Part shown: positions 13,201-25,660 of the stretch, one piece after another | Position numbering within the stretch: the stretch's first letter is position 1 | Layout of the letters: each line of letters starts with the position of its first letter | Assembly: GCA_008933995.1 (NCBI GenBank) | Contig: WARS01000036.1 | Coordinates: 3,448,419-3,512,418, forward strand | Origin: Datnioides undecimradiatus | Lineage: Eukaryota > Chordata > Actinopteri > Lobotiformes > Datnioididae | Length of the DNA: 64,000 nucleotides | Direction of reading: 5' to 3' | The notes under the pieces: model-generated | Databases searched by the model: none | Told to the model about the DNA's origin: nothing | The model's input: only the letters and a program-made list of their open reading frames with translations | Made by a program: the position numbers and the translations under genes

Positions 13201-13430
13201 GGTGCCTCCCCTGCTCATCTGTGCTCTCTAACAGCCACTAATTGTCATCATAAGGATGCGTTCGCTGTCACAACTGGAGAACAGACTGCAGACCGTCAGT
13301 GTGCAGCCTGGCTCCTCTGGCCCCTGGAGGCCGTTGCACTGGTGTCTGGGGGCCCGGAGGACCTTGGTAGGCAGGAACCCTCTCTCTGAAAGTGTAGCTA
13401 ATGAAGGCAGGGGAAGCATTTCACCTGGCT

Positions 13431-13451
13431 GAGAGAGAGAGAGAGAGAGAA
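13431..13451. repeat. (GA)n microsatellite
   Basis: Short pure GA run. The opposite-orientation CT run lies 230 bases upstream, so the two could pair as an imperfect inverted repeat. Confidence 0.85.
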
Positions 13452-16161
13452 GTAGTAAACTCAACATAGGCAAACAGGGAATTGACTGTAAATGAGAGGA
13501 GGAGCAGATAGGTACAGTGGCTGCCTAACAAGGTTCGACTGGGTTAATAACAACACAATACTACAGCAACAGAGCATAAACAGACACTAACTCCCAGTGT
13601 TGATGATTTCATCACTCAGTCTCTTACCACCACTTACAAAGATGTCTAGCAGGCGCTGTTATTTACCTCTGGTCTTATTCACTGTTTGTCTTGTCTGTGT
13701 ATTCTCAGCAATTCAGGTTATTTTTAAAAATGATTTTTCATTATGTCAAAATGAGATTCAATCACGCAGCCTTTGAGAAGCCCAAATCAAAAATTCACAT
13801 CTTTGCATCAACTTTTTCAAATCTTGAATCAAACCTGCATCTGTTTGCACTGACCTTCACCTCATTTTACTTCCCTGCATTCACCTTTCTGCACCTTTTA
13901 TTTCTTTAAATGTAAAAAACTCTTCCCCCACAGTTCTATTGCAACTACACATCATGCATTATATCTTATTAAATCTCTCCAGCTTTTATGAGAGATGGGT
14001 TGAGCATTTAAACTCATCATGCCATATTTTTATGAGTGGACCGTTTCCAAGATGAAAATATTATTTATTTCTGAAATCTTCTTCATTAATTTGAAGAGAT
14101 TTACCAAAAACCTGTGTTGCTATAATTGCAAATTTTGGAAAATTTGTCTGTATTAATAAAACCTGTATGCACCAGGTCGCTGATGAGATTTAAAGCCATG
14201 TTAGATCAGATTTTTCTTCAGTGAATGAGTGAGTATACTGCAGATTGTTGTCTGTGTGGTTGCATTTCTGTGTTTATGTGCAGGCAAGCATGGGTCTCCA
14301 TACATGCACTATAGTGCATGTGTGTGTGTTTGTGTGCAAGTGGGAATTTGTGCTTTGTGGCATGTGTGCCCTCAGCATGGGGCCGTGGCAGGCCCCGTGC
14401 CGGCCAGCTGGAGGCTCAATCTGTTGAGGGGGTCCGCTGCTCAGTGGTGGGAGGTCGGCCGGACCCACAACAACGCCCCGACCATTTGCCCCGGCCTCCC
14501 CTCTGACCAGGACGTGAAGCTTGGCAGGCCCAGCCAGGGACTGACAGCTCCGCACAAACCAATCCACAAGACACTGTGGAGGAGGAGGTGGAGAGGGAAG
14601 AGGACAGTTAGATACAGGAGAGGAGGAGGTGATAGGTGGGGATGTTGAGGTGGTGGCAACTTTAAGGAGGGAGGGAGGGTGTGGGCGGCTGCTCACAGCA
14701 AGGCAGTGAAAACAGCAGCAGAGCAACGTCCAGGCACACTGCCAACTGCAGAGAGAAGCAGATTAAGATGGACAGGAAGGCAGAGGAAAAGTTTAGAGTA
14801 CAGACAGGAGGGAGGAGTGGAGGAGCCGAAGGTGAAGACAGAAGGGGAGAGAAGGCGGTAACAAGAAGCAAGGGAGAGGAGATGCGGAGAGGGAATAAAC
14901 AGGACACATTTGGGGAGGTGGGTAGGAAAAGAAATAAAGAAAGATGTAGAAAAAGATTTTTTTTATCTGAAAGCATATATTTTCCGGCCTTGGTGTAGTT
15001 TCAGTGAGCCTTATTGACCCTTGCTGTTGTTGATCTACTGTCCAAACTCTTAATTTTAGATAACCTTGCTACAGCTCGAAGCCAGGAGGAGAACCCTGAT
15101 CCACGACAAATAAAAACAAAAATCTCAGTTTTTCCTTGTTCCTCTTGATGATTCATTGCTCAAACAGAATACATGTACGCTTTTTAGTCAAAGCTTAGCT
15201 TTAGCTTTGGGAGCCAAACCTACCAAACTGATGAATGCACCAGGGACTGTGAAGTGTGAAAAACACAATTTATCTGTTCTGTCTGAACTAAAACCAGGCT
15301 TCATAATGGAAACTTTGCACCTGAGACTGTTAACTTTAGCTTTTACCGCTAGCTGGACTTTGGCTCCACCACAGCTGAGTCTGTTTTGGTTGAAAAAAGT
15401 TTCTTGACTACATCTGCGTGAAGTGGTCTGAACTACAAACGCAGTTTATGCATGAAAACGACTTACTCTTCCTCAGTGTCACCCGCTTTTTCAAACAACA
15501 AAACTGCATCACAGGCAGCATGTGATCAGGAGTGGGATGGACAGCCCAGCTAAATAGATCAGAGCGCCATTGTAGTGACCCCGTTTGACAAAATCTACTG
15601 AAGACCAAGTTGGCAGCCACGACGTCTTTTGTACTATGGTTATTTTCCCCCCAAATATTTTCTTTTAAGTTTGTATTGGTGTTTATTTTTCTAAAAAGCT
15701 ATCTCCTCTGGCATGTAGCCTACTCATATAGGCTCTTAAACCAGAACCTAGCATGTCACCTGACCTTGTGATGATAAAATGCCTTTTATTTTATTATAAG
15801 TGCCGAGTCAATAACCCAGAATCAGACATATCAGTTATAACTGATATCCACAAACCCCACCTCCTTCTCATATTATATGTACTTTAACAACTGATGGCCT
15901 TTTCCCTGTTGTGTAGGCATTTGTGTGTGTGTGCGTGTACATGTTTGCATGTGTGTTTGGGTCCCTTCTGTGTCTCTTTACCCGACCGCTCGTATGGACA
16001 CACCGCTCTCTCTGACAGTTTGATGCAGGGCACCGGGGTTACATCTGAGGGAGTATTTTTAGCGGTCACCAGTCTGCAGAGGGGACGCTAGCTGGCACCA
16101 TCTGGTCGCGAGATCTAACGTTTATCTGGCACAGTCTTGGCCAATGTCCATACCTGCTTGT

Positions 16162-16164
<3 letters not shown>
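13452..16164. other. Non-coding, GC-rich island at 14370-14570
   Basis: No gene recognised. The GC- and CpG-rich patch at 14370-14570 is open in several frames on both strands, as expected from composition alone. It is followed by a purine-rich tract at about 14570-14950, which also explains the antisense Ser/Pro/Leu-rich ORFs. Regulatory role possible but unsupported. Confidence 0.35.
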
Positions 16165-16204
<40 letters not shown>

Positions 16205-16218
16205 ACACACACACACAC
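16165..16218. repeat. (CA)n microsatellite
   Basis: Long CA run with one GA interruption near 16203. Confidence 0.93.
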
Positions 16219-16320
16219 TTTCTGGGGGTCACACAACCCTAAACGACAGGCTTAGAGCAGATGTCCGTCAACCCTCCCAGTCCAGTTAATTAAGCAGCAT
16301 AACAAACAGCATTGAGACTA

Positions 16321-16360
<40 letters not shown>
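16321..16360. repeat. (CT)n(CA)n compound microsatellite
   Basis: Ten CT units pass directly into ten CA units. Confidence 0.93.
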
Positions 16361-16439
16361 GACATGCACAAGCATACTGTACATGCCCACAATCCAACAG
16401 CAGTTTGTCCATACTGGAGAGCAGCGGCATTCTTACAGT

Positions 16440-16790
16440 GCTGATGATTCATGGGAAACAAGCTATGGTTGAATTATCAGTTGGTTTCTATAAAGGCAGA
16501 GTGAGGACATGTCTCTCTATCCTCAGCCCCACAGAACAGTGTACAGTATATAAAATAATACGCACCTTTGATCTCAGCCATTTGTTTGTGGACTACCATT
16601 CTGAGGAATCCAGTTTGGTGTTATGGCCGTCAAAATCTTGTCTTTTAGGGAGCCAGAAGTGGCCATTTGGACGACAGGATGGAGCTTCCATGGATAGGCG
16701 TCATTACACTTCTCCTGAATTATGGGGCCCCTGGCAGCACCTGTCAATCACAAGACAGCCACTTTGATATGCGTTATTGCCTGTTTTACT
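16440..16790. other. Complex unique sequence, possible conserved non-coding element
   Basis: This 350-base stretch lacks repeats. It stays open in one + frame to 16767 but shows no protein family signature. It carries AATTA-type homeobox core sites and CANNTG E-box-like sites (for example CACCTG near 16738). It resembles vertebrate developmental enhancers in texture only; conservation cannot be judged here. Confidence 0.25.
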
Positions 16791-17218
16791 CTAAATAGGA
16801 GCCTTATTTACAAAGTGAGTATCATGCTGTATTGAAGACGTGAAACTAGCAATAAATGAAGTGCCCCTGGTGTTGCCCCCTGTGTGCAGGGTTTGTTTTT
16901 TTGTTTTTGTTTTGTTTTTTTTTATCACGGCTACATGGCTAGTACCTTTTTTTTCTTGAAGTGCAGGTTTAGTTTTTATCCTGAAGGACTGTCTTTGATC
17001 AAACACGGTGAGTCAGCTAGCAGAACAAGTTCAAAGTTTGATTTTTAAGTTTGTAATGTTGCGACATGAGCATGTCTCCACCCGGCTGTGCTTTTTCAGA
17101 GGTGGTTGTATCTAACTGTAACTTCTGCTATTGTAACTTTGCATCTCTTACCTTCCTGCCTTCCTCTTTAACCAATGTGATAAAAACAACACAGTAGATT
17201 CATGAACATCCCAAAACA

Positions 17219-17263
17219 TACACACACACAAACACACACAGTCCAAAACACACACACACACAA
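17219..17263. repeat. (CA)n-rich tract
   Basis: Two CA runs separated by an AGTCCAAAA interruption. Confidence 0.85.
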
Positions 17264-17404
17264 AACTACTTTTGCTTGGAAGACGAGGATGCATTCTTAT
17301 AGTTACAAATTTTTAAAATGAGTGAGATGCAATTGTCCCATACTGCAGAACTGGTGAAACAGGCCCTTAGTTCACATTGTACGATTACCACCATACTAGT
17401 ATTC

Positions 17405-17690
17405 ACTTGGTTGCTTGGTTTATTAGATACACCTATCTGAAAGCAGTGTCGTCAGTTACGGCTGTGCTGCATTAAATCTCTCCTTCATGAAGGCTATAAT
17501 GTTCTTATGCTTTTATTGAATCTATTCTGATGATCCAGTTTCATCGTCATTTTGGGGGATGTGGTTTGCCATGCTTTATCAGCATTGTGTTATACAGAGA
17601 TTTATTATCTAGCTTACTCTCACTGATGTAAATGTGGTGGACAAAATAATAGAAACTCCTGTCAGGCGCCTGAAACACCCATTCATTATT
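17405..17690 (+). repeat. Fish interspersed repeat, likely non-autonomous element
   Basis: Opens with TTGGTTTATTAGATACACCT, has an internal CTTCATGAAGGCTATAATGTTC, and closes near GTGGACAAAATAATAGAAAC. These three blocks, in this order and spacing, match from memory a widely dispersed teleost element with 'TTTATTAGGTACACCT' at one end and 'GGACAAAATAATAGAAACACC' at the other. It has no coding capacity. Exact ends and target-site duplication were not determined. Confidence 0.6.
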
Positions 17691-19930
17691 AGACAAGACA
17701 CTTAAATCCAAAAACTAAAAGAATTTAATTAAGATTCAAAGAAACTACTCACCTCATGCTTTCTAGTTAACATGTCCTTCTCATTAGACACGTTACCCAG
17801 ATTTGATGTATGTGCATTGTTGGGCTGCCAGCCTCTGTAGTTGATTGTGGCATCATACCAGAGCTGCTGAAGGGGCCTCAGTGTTTCTCCCTCTATTGTC
17901 ATCCCAGCAGGCACTTGGATGAAGTAAGGGATTGTGTGATCCAATGAAGCGTGCTGTTATCAGACTCAGCCCCGGTCATGAAGCTGACATCACCCCATTG
18001 CCTCAGTTTAGAGCTGCATGATGCACAGCAGGTCACTGAGGACGGGAGGGAGAACCCCGAAATCACTGCAAAGCCTGTGTTGTTAAAGATGAAAGTATTC
18101 TTCTTTTGTCGATTAGGCCTGAACTTACTGCAAAGGAATTTCTGCATAGCAAATGAAGACAAGCTAGCCAGCTTTATATCAGATGGAAGAATGTTTCAAA
18201 ACTATGCTACCATGTGAGGAAAACTGGACATTCGAGACTTAGTATCAACGTGGAGTTAAAACTTAGGATTTAAGGCATGACTGCTCTGGGTTTTGAGTGT
18301 CTTTATACTTGACTTTAGAGAAGTTTCGATCTTTAAAAATCCAAGACATGAGCAGACAGACCTTGCAAAGCCAAACGGGTTGAATATTTTTTATTAGGCC
18401 TGTGTACTGAAAGAACCTGGTCTCAGTGATGTAAACAAATGTATTGACATTGCTGTCAACAGAAAAATACTAAAATGTTTTTCAGGGGCTTAAATGACTG
18501 AAGTCTTTGCTTGAATTCTGAACTTTATCATTTAGATTCAGACATATCTGTTGCCTTTCGCTTTCAAGCAGCATGGTTAGAAAGATTATTACGATTATGG
18601 TATTCACCATAACTACAGGTTTCCACCAACTGTATTCTAATCTCCCACATTGTATTCTGTGACAAATGACACCCTGCAGTTAGCTCAAATCTCAGTCTCT
18701 GCCTCAGAGGAATAAAATGATATCACACCTGCACTGACTTATCAGCGCTGCCCTGCTGGAGACAAACAAGACTGAGACAGACCTTCTGCTGAAGAAGCAA
18801 GAAGTTTTACTCCTGTGATGATCAAGTTGGTTCCTCAAGCAGATCTGCTGTGCCCTCTGCTGGTAAAAGACCAGAAATTGCTTGTTTTGGCTTTGACGGA
18901 GGGGGCCAAGAATCTCATTAAAGTTCAGTTCTAGAGGAATTGGATATAAAAAAAAAAAGTGCAGCAGACTGAATTTAATTATCCCAAATAATTACTAACA
19001 TGACCTCAAGGGTCTTTTAGTCAGAGCCAAGCAGGTCAGGGGAACAAGAAAACATCTAAAATTATTTTAGTGGCAAATCCCATTAAATGGATAACAAACA
19101 AAGATTTAAATGGACAGAGATTGGACAGACAAAGATTTTCTATCACATATTTTTGCAGATTTAGGCATATAGGTGCAGCAGAAACACATTTTAAGTTATT
19201 AGGTGTAACATGTTGTTGAAAAAGGATTTATTCTCATACCAGCAGCTACCAAGTAACATTATCATTCATTTAGACGTGTTTCTGTTCACGTGGCCAACAT
19301 AAGTCCTATATTAACTCTCGTTTAGCTTTCTTTGGCCTCCGCTGTTATCTGAGGGAAATATGATTAATGCTCCACCGTCTAGCTGCTAATTGTGCCGGTC
19401 TGCTGTTTGGTGCTGAGTAGGTAGCGAACAGTGGAATTTCAGAACCTGTATTTTGGAAAACATGTCACAGCCGCAACCAAAAATGATGCCGTTCGTAGTG
19501 GTGAGAGTGAACTAAAACAGTAAAATTGTCTCTTGGGAGCAAAACAATGAGCAAAAACTCTCTTTGAAGTGTTGTAAAGCAGATGGGAAGCTGGATATAC
19601 AGGTGATAATTCTTGTTGGTTCTTCACAATGAGCGTCCACCTTTGGACCACCATTATAAGAATGTATGTCTTTTTTACATGTGTTGTGGCATATGACTAA
19701 TCTGACTTTGTCTCCTCTGTTCGCTGTCACTGCACAAAATAGGCCAAATTAGAATAGAATATTCTCTAATCTAATCTTAAATGTGGTAACTGTGTCAAAG
19801 CTGTGTTTTCCATAAAATAAACTAAAGGGAAACTAGTCCGGCTCTGTTTTATACATTTCTCTCAGAAATTCTAAAATTAAACACCTCTAAATGATCTTCT
19901 TCGTGTGTCCTGGACATACAATGAAGACCC
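17691..19930. other. Intergenic, downstream of wap65
   Basis: No supported exon. ORFs at 17729-18217 overlap on both strands without a domain. The stretch at about 19320-19440 is complex unique sequence of unknown role. Confidence 0.4.
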
Positions 19931-19953
19931 TGTGTTGTCTGTAGCTTCTCCAC

Positions 19954-19959
19954 TTTATT
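19954..19959 (-). terminator. Poly(A) signal of wap65
   Basis: AATAAA on the minus strand (TTTATT on +) lies about 300 bases past the wap65 stop codon. It is the first canonical hexamer I found there. Expected cleavage is near 19,930-19,945. Confidence 0.6.
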
Positions 19960-20255
19960 CACAACAACACTGTACAAAATGAATCACAGAGATACCTTCT
20001 ACATAGAGGACCACTGAGCTTGATCACAAAAAGAAAGAACCCCTCCGAAAAAGAAAAAGAGATAAAGGGTTATTTGAGGTAAGAGTCAGAAGGGGATCAA
20101 CTTGTATGAAACATTGTATCACTGTTTATGAGTTAAGCTCAGCAACTTGTTGTTGGGGGGCCTCCTGTATGACGTTGTTGGTGCTGTTTTTCTGTGTTTC
20201 ATCATGTTGTCTGTGACATACTGCACAATCCATTCAGTCCTGTCGAGCAAGCATC

Positions 20256-23200
20256 CTAGTGATCACAGCCGAACAGCTCCAGAGATACCCTGTGTTGCTC
20301 AGGCAGGGCCTTGCTAGCAACAAACATCATGGTGCTGTTAAAGTGGTAGAAGTGGTTGCCTACAATTATTTTCACTCCTTCAGCATTGCACATTGCAGCA
20401 TCGACCTTCTTGAAGAGGGGAATTGGACGCTCATTGCCTGCAACACGAGGGCTGGCCTTCAACTCCACATCATAGATGTTCTGACCTGAAGGACAACAGG
20501 AAGGCAGAGATGTAAACATGTAGTATATCTCACTGTAATTCCAAACCATTGCCGACGGACCAGCGTGGTGGACTGACCACTCACATGCATCACATGTAAT
20601 TAGCATAACTCAAAGGAATTTACAACCTCAAACAACTTGAACTTGGTTTGAAAGACCTCTTTTGACCTGCCAATCACCAGTTCAGTGCTGACTTGGCTGC
20701 CCTTGACAATAGTTTTCATGCACTACATTAATAACTTGAATTTAAAAAAATATATTATAAAAAAATTGTAGAGACTGACAGCTTCTCCGTCAATGGCTCA
20801 TTGATTCGTTACTCAGCTACCAGGTGACTATAACATCCTGCCATGTTCATACAGGTGTGCAGCATCAGCATGGCCATTAATCTGCCATTCCTCACTATTA
20901 CTCTGCTGACACATTTGTGTGAATGTTGCTGTTGCTGCTCTGGCAGCTTCAACCACTTCATTGTTTCATATACTTTTGGTATTGCTTGCTTAAAATGACA
21001 TTTAACATTTGTGAATGTGTTTACTAAAGGGCCTATATTAGCAAGCTCATTGTTTCTACCTGGATTATTTTTTTTTTTTTTTTTTTTTTTAGTTTTACCT
21101 TTGATAATGTGAGCAAGGTGATGATCCTCGCAGACAAATACAGCATCAATAGGACCCTCAATGCCCAGCTCATCTTTCAGAGGCTTAGGGAAACCATCCA
21201 GGTGGGTGTGGGGCTCACCAACTTTGTAAACAAATAGTTGGTCATCCTGAGGGGAGGAAAAAGTAAATGTTGTGCATGTTAGCCACAAGGAAATAAATGA
21301 TAGGATCAATACAAGGTGTGTGCTCCTCTATGTAGTGTACCTTGATCATATAAAGGTGATTCTCATAAGAGAAAGCAGCATCCACTTCACTGTGCAGCTC
21401 CTTAAAAGCGTTCTCAATGGTGTCGGCCTTCAGTGTGTCATTGCCTTCATCTTTACGGATGAAATGGTGGCCTGCAAGACCAGGGAATCATTTAGAGATG
21501 CTGCAAACAGTAAAACTGTAGTAAAATTGGAAAATGAACAACGTCCAGATAATGGTTAATTCAGTTGACTTGGGGGTGGCTGTTGGAGGTGTTCATGATC
21601 TGAAACTAACCCTTGTAGTACCCTCTGCTTCTAAAATTAAGAGACACAATCCAGAACTGAACCAAAAACAGTAAAACCTGGTCCAATTAAACTCAATAAT
21701 ACTTGGACCAAATCAAAAATGCATTTGATCTGAACAGAGCTGATAGAGGCAGTTTGGTCTTGGACATTAACAAAGAGATCCAACACCTGTGGAAATAGAG
21801 CAGGGTTTTTCCAGACTCCATGAGACTAAAGAGAACTCAGCTTAGGATCAGGTAGTCAACACTTGCAGACCTACACTGGCTAGTGACTAAAGGCCATTGC
21901 AAAAGAATCGATTCTATTTCCGGTGAAAGAATTAATATATTTAGTAGATATTTGACAAAAGAATAGGTTTCTCTATAAGTTTATGTTTTAGCCACAATGT
22001 GGCCAAATAAACAGCTTCAATTTACTGTGAGCAAAATTGGCTAATTATTATATCAATTATATAATTCTTTCAGGAAATAAACTTATTGTTATCATTGCTA
22101 AGATGAGAAGATCAATACCAATCACGTCTGTTTGCTGATAATGGATATGAGGCAAGAGGGCAATTTAGCTTTGCCTAGCATAAAGACTGGAAGCAAATGG
22201 TGAAAACTAGCATGGCTCAGTCCAAAGTTCTTCAATTTGCCTTCCAGCATGTAGCGACCTTGCCACAATTCTCCGTAAATCGACAAAGCCTGATCCCTAA
22301 GCAAGGGGGGACCATCTCTGAACAAGCAGTCTGTAGTCTCTCACCTCTGAAGGCATACATGTTCCCTGCGTTGTCAGATGTGATGCCATCCAGGTGAACA
22401 CGGCTGCAGCGTTCCCTCTCCACGTGTTCACTTTGTTCACCTAATATAGATATGTGTTTGTTATGTCTGCCTTTGGTCAGCATGACTTAAACATTCAGTT
22501 ATTCAGAAACATCCTTCTTGAACATAGAGACTGTTCCTGATTAAGCGATTAAGATGTCCAAAGATATGAATCAATTTAACAGTTATATATCAATGGCTTG
22601 TGACAATAGATTTATGGTTTCGGTAATGTCTCATGATATTGAATTTTTACTTACTAAACTTGGAGCATCTCATGAAGTAGTCACGTGCCTCTTTGGGGTA
22701 TTTGCCGTGCACCTCACCCGTCTTTGGATCAAACTTGGAGAACATGTGTCCATGGAAGCAGTAATAGTGCTCCATAAAGCGGAAAGCAGACGTACAGTTT
22801 TTCATGGACTTGAACTCTTTCTCATCTACAGCCTTGGTTCTGACGTTGTAGTGGTAGATGTCGTCTCCTGCAGAAAAAATGATGTTTGAGATGTATTTTG
22901 GATTTGGTCTTAAGATAGGTCAAGATATCAGTTATTCTTAAACAAATGGGGTTACTTTTGGGGTTTTCTTGCACGCTAGGCTGCCAATGTTAAGACTACT
23001 ATCCTTTTATGTGTAAAAAGATGTACAGTTTGTATGCCACCTAATTCATGAGGTTATAGCACCTTTCAAGTTAAAAGCTGAAAGTAGTCCTACTTTCACT
23101 TGCAATGTGCGAGAAGTCTTCAACATACATGTAGTTCATCAACACATCAGCAGAGCAGGTAAGAATATACACTCACCCTTGAAGAAGATGACAGAGTCTT

Positions 23201-24457
23201 CCTCACACTCTGGCTTGGGACACTCCACAGCAGCGTCCAAGTGGTCAGGGATTCCAGGGAAGACTTCAGAGATGTTCTTGGGGTAGTCGTCCTCAAGCTT
23301 GTGCTGGTAATAGCTGAACACCTTGTGGTCCTGTATCAAAGGATCACAAGGAGTTCCAGATTAAACAAGTGATAAGTACTTACACATGATCAAAATATAG
23401 AAATGTATTGAGCCACATTGACACCATCATAGGGTTTTTACCCCTAGGCACTCACACAAAAAGTAGGAAAATGCCAGCTTTGAAAGTTCTTTTTAAAATC
23501 TGCAGTTCCCATTGTCTTGTAGCCTTACCTTATCACCTGATATCCACATCTTCATGCAGCCTAATTGTAGCCTGAATAGTAGACTATTTTGACTGGCTCT
23601 CCTGCCAAGTCTAACCATCCCTAACTGATCTCTTTGAGGAGCATGCCATTTAATTACAATAAAGAAATACATTTAATCTTGATACAGAGAAAGATCAGAG
23701 GAGTCAAAGAATGGACCATACCAAGAAGAAGAACATATGTTCGTGGTCTGCACTGTCCTCGTAGTGCATACAGAAAGCAGCATCTACATGGCCCAGGTGG
23801 TGATGGTCATCCAGTTCAGCAAAGGACTCATTCGACAGCTCTGCCTTGCCATGGAAGCCCTTGAACACATGGTCACCTAAAAATACAATTTCGATTGTCT
23901 TCAGCACTTTGAGCATTCAAACTTTACTACACTGTATGATTAGGAACACTTGCCTTAGCAACTTAGTGCTCTGCCATCACGTGACTTTTGAATTTTGTCA
24001 TGGAAATTCCCATGATTCTTCAATGTGTAGAGACCTACCCTTGAAAAAGTATGGAATTCCCTCTTCATTCACTGCAACAGCATCCATTTCAAGGCCTTGA
24101 CAACGGTCCAGGGTAGCTGCAAAGTATCATGGTTATGTAAAATTACGTGTGGTTTTTTTTTTTAAAAAAAGCTTAGCATGTATGATGTGAAATGTCTCCC
24201 TATTGACTCAGTGTTATGTTAAGCATGAATGCATCAACTCACCTGATGCATGTTTATGCCTGTTTGAACAGAAAAGAAGAAGAAAAATGTTCTCATCTTA
24301 AATCCTCTATTGTAGAGTATAAGTTGCTTTACATTTAGGATTTTAGCTGCACGTATGGGTGTTTGTCCCTTCAGGTTAAGTGCAAGAGTACTTACGACTG
24401 AGCCCATGCCAGAGCCAGGGCCAGGGTCAGGCAGAGGATGTGGGCAAGCAGCTTCAT
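20256..24457 (-). CDS. wap65: Warm-temperature-acclimation 65-kDa protein / hemopexin (Wap65), complete
   Basis: This is a secreted plasma glycoprotein of the hemopexin family, in which members bind free heme. Fish copies are liver-expressed and often respond to warmth. Ten coding exons were joined by eye: 24457-24396, 24259-24243, 24116-24039, 23876-23722, 23330-23177, 22867-22655, 22440-22345, 21471-21341, 21246-21099 and 20485-20256. All junctions are GT-AG with matching phase, giving 1,284 nt and 427 residues, the normal family length. Residues 1-20 are a signal peptide ([20 protein letters not shown]). Two four-bladed propellers follow, with repeat cores such as [31 protein letters not shown] and KVDAAMC. 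Possible N-glycosylation sites are NES, NIS, NCT, NDT and NST. Eleven cysteines remain after the signal peptide; Cys88 (DAAFC) looks extra, as I recall Arg there in relatives. The sequence looks closer to the Wap65-1 type, but I am unsure of that. Identity is secure. Confidence 0.96.
21069..21090. repeat. Poly(T) run in wap65 intron 9
   Basis: Twenty-two T on the + strand (poly-A on the gene strand), just past the exon 9 donor. Either a microsatellite or the tail of a degraded retroelement. Confidence 0.9.
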
Positions 24458-24550
24458 GATGAGCAGTCCTCTGGTCCAGGAGAGAGTGGAGAAGCCAGGA
24501 AAGACAGCAGAGCTGAGCAAAAGGTGCCCTGGTTGCTGCTGCAGCAACTG

Positions 24551-24562
24551 TTTATATTATAG
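24551..24562 (-). promoter_or_regulatory. TATA box of wap65
   Basis: The minus strand reads CTATAATATAAA about 95-105 bases upstream of the Wap65 start codon. This would place transcription start near 24,525-24,530 with a leader of about 70 bases. A TATA-driven, short-leader promoter suits a strongly expressed liver plasma protein. No HNF or heat-shock element was identified with confidence. Confidence 0.6.
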
Positions 24563-24599
24563 CCCAGTTTACGTGAGCCAAGTCACATCCAGCACCACA

Positions 24600-25502
24600 G
24601 GAGGAGGAGCTGACAGTGTACAGATGCAGTGGGCTCAACAAAGACACCCACAATGTTTGTCATGCCACAGAGCTGTGCCCCAGAGAGCTCTACCCCAGTC
24701 ATCACACTGCTCAGACCATCTACCAGGAACGTGGGTCCGGGGACAGCAGAAATTCATAGAATTTAGAGGGGTCCCTCTTCCCCATGAAAACCTAATCAAC
24801 AGATGTGTAGCATTAACATCTATCACTATACAATTTCAAAGAATGTAAGCATTATAAAATTGTCATCAAATATTTCTCTAGCAATATTATTTGTGCTGTT
24901 ACCAGAGCACTTGCATGCTTCCCCTTGCTTGATCTGTGCTGCTATAATTAAAGTCATTTGCCAACCTTTGATGTGCTGTCATGAAAAGTTCTTAAAGACA
25001 AAACACAGTCTAGTCTAACAATCACTTGCTTCTACTTAAATGTAAATAGTTGTGTTTTATTTTAATTAGATGTGTTATTTTGCCTTATACATTGTGGTCA
25101 TGGAAATATGTAGCCTAATCTGTAACACATACATTCCCAGAACATTCCAGAAGTCTCCCAAGACTAATCAAAGCTGGATCTTCACCCCAGGCCAACTCTG
25201 AGGGGTAACTAACCCAGTCCAGTCTACAAAAATAAATAAAAACTGCTGAGCACTGCACTTCACAGTCCTAGACAGCCACCGTTGTATAACATTTGTATGG
25301 TGAACATTAACAGAAGAGTAGGATTGTATGTAATGTCTAGCCGTGAAATTACTGTGCGGTATATGCACATGCTGGTTTGTATTGGCAACTAAAAAACATT
25401 TGGTACAGATATAAACTATGAAATATAATCAAAGTTAGGCCTATAAAGTGCAGTGATGAATACAGGAAGTCTATAAAGTGTAGTTGTTGAATGCAAACCT
25501 GA
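24600..25502. other. Upstream region of wap65, no gene seen
   Basis: Unique sequence without a supported exon; likely contains the wap65 proximal regulatory region. Confidence 0.4.
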
Positions 25503-25555
25503 TAATAATAATAATAATAATAATAAGAAGAAGAAGAAGAAGAAGAAGAAGAAAG
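25503..25555. repeat. (ATA)n(AGA)n trinucleotide microsatellite
   Basis: Nine AAT-type units run directly into about nine AAG-type units. The Ser/Tyr-run minus ORF across it is an artefact of this repeat. Confidence 0.92.
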
Positions 25556-25660
25556 ACATGGTAAACCCTGCCCTATCCTATAACAGCAACTTTTCAATAA
25601 GAAATTCCATTCACTACTATTGTATTGAGGTTAGCCACATAAAGCAATATTAGGTGCCTG

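Noticed and set aside
14274..14976. 150- and 104-codon minus ORFs and overlapping plus ORFs
   Set aside because: Composition effect of a GC-rich island plus a purine tract; both strands are open and no family signature appears.
20809..21309. 166-codon minus ORF
   Set aside because: Real wap65 exon 9 (21246-21099) with read-through into introns on both sides, including a poly-Lys run from the poly(T) tract.
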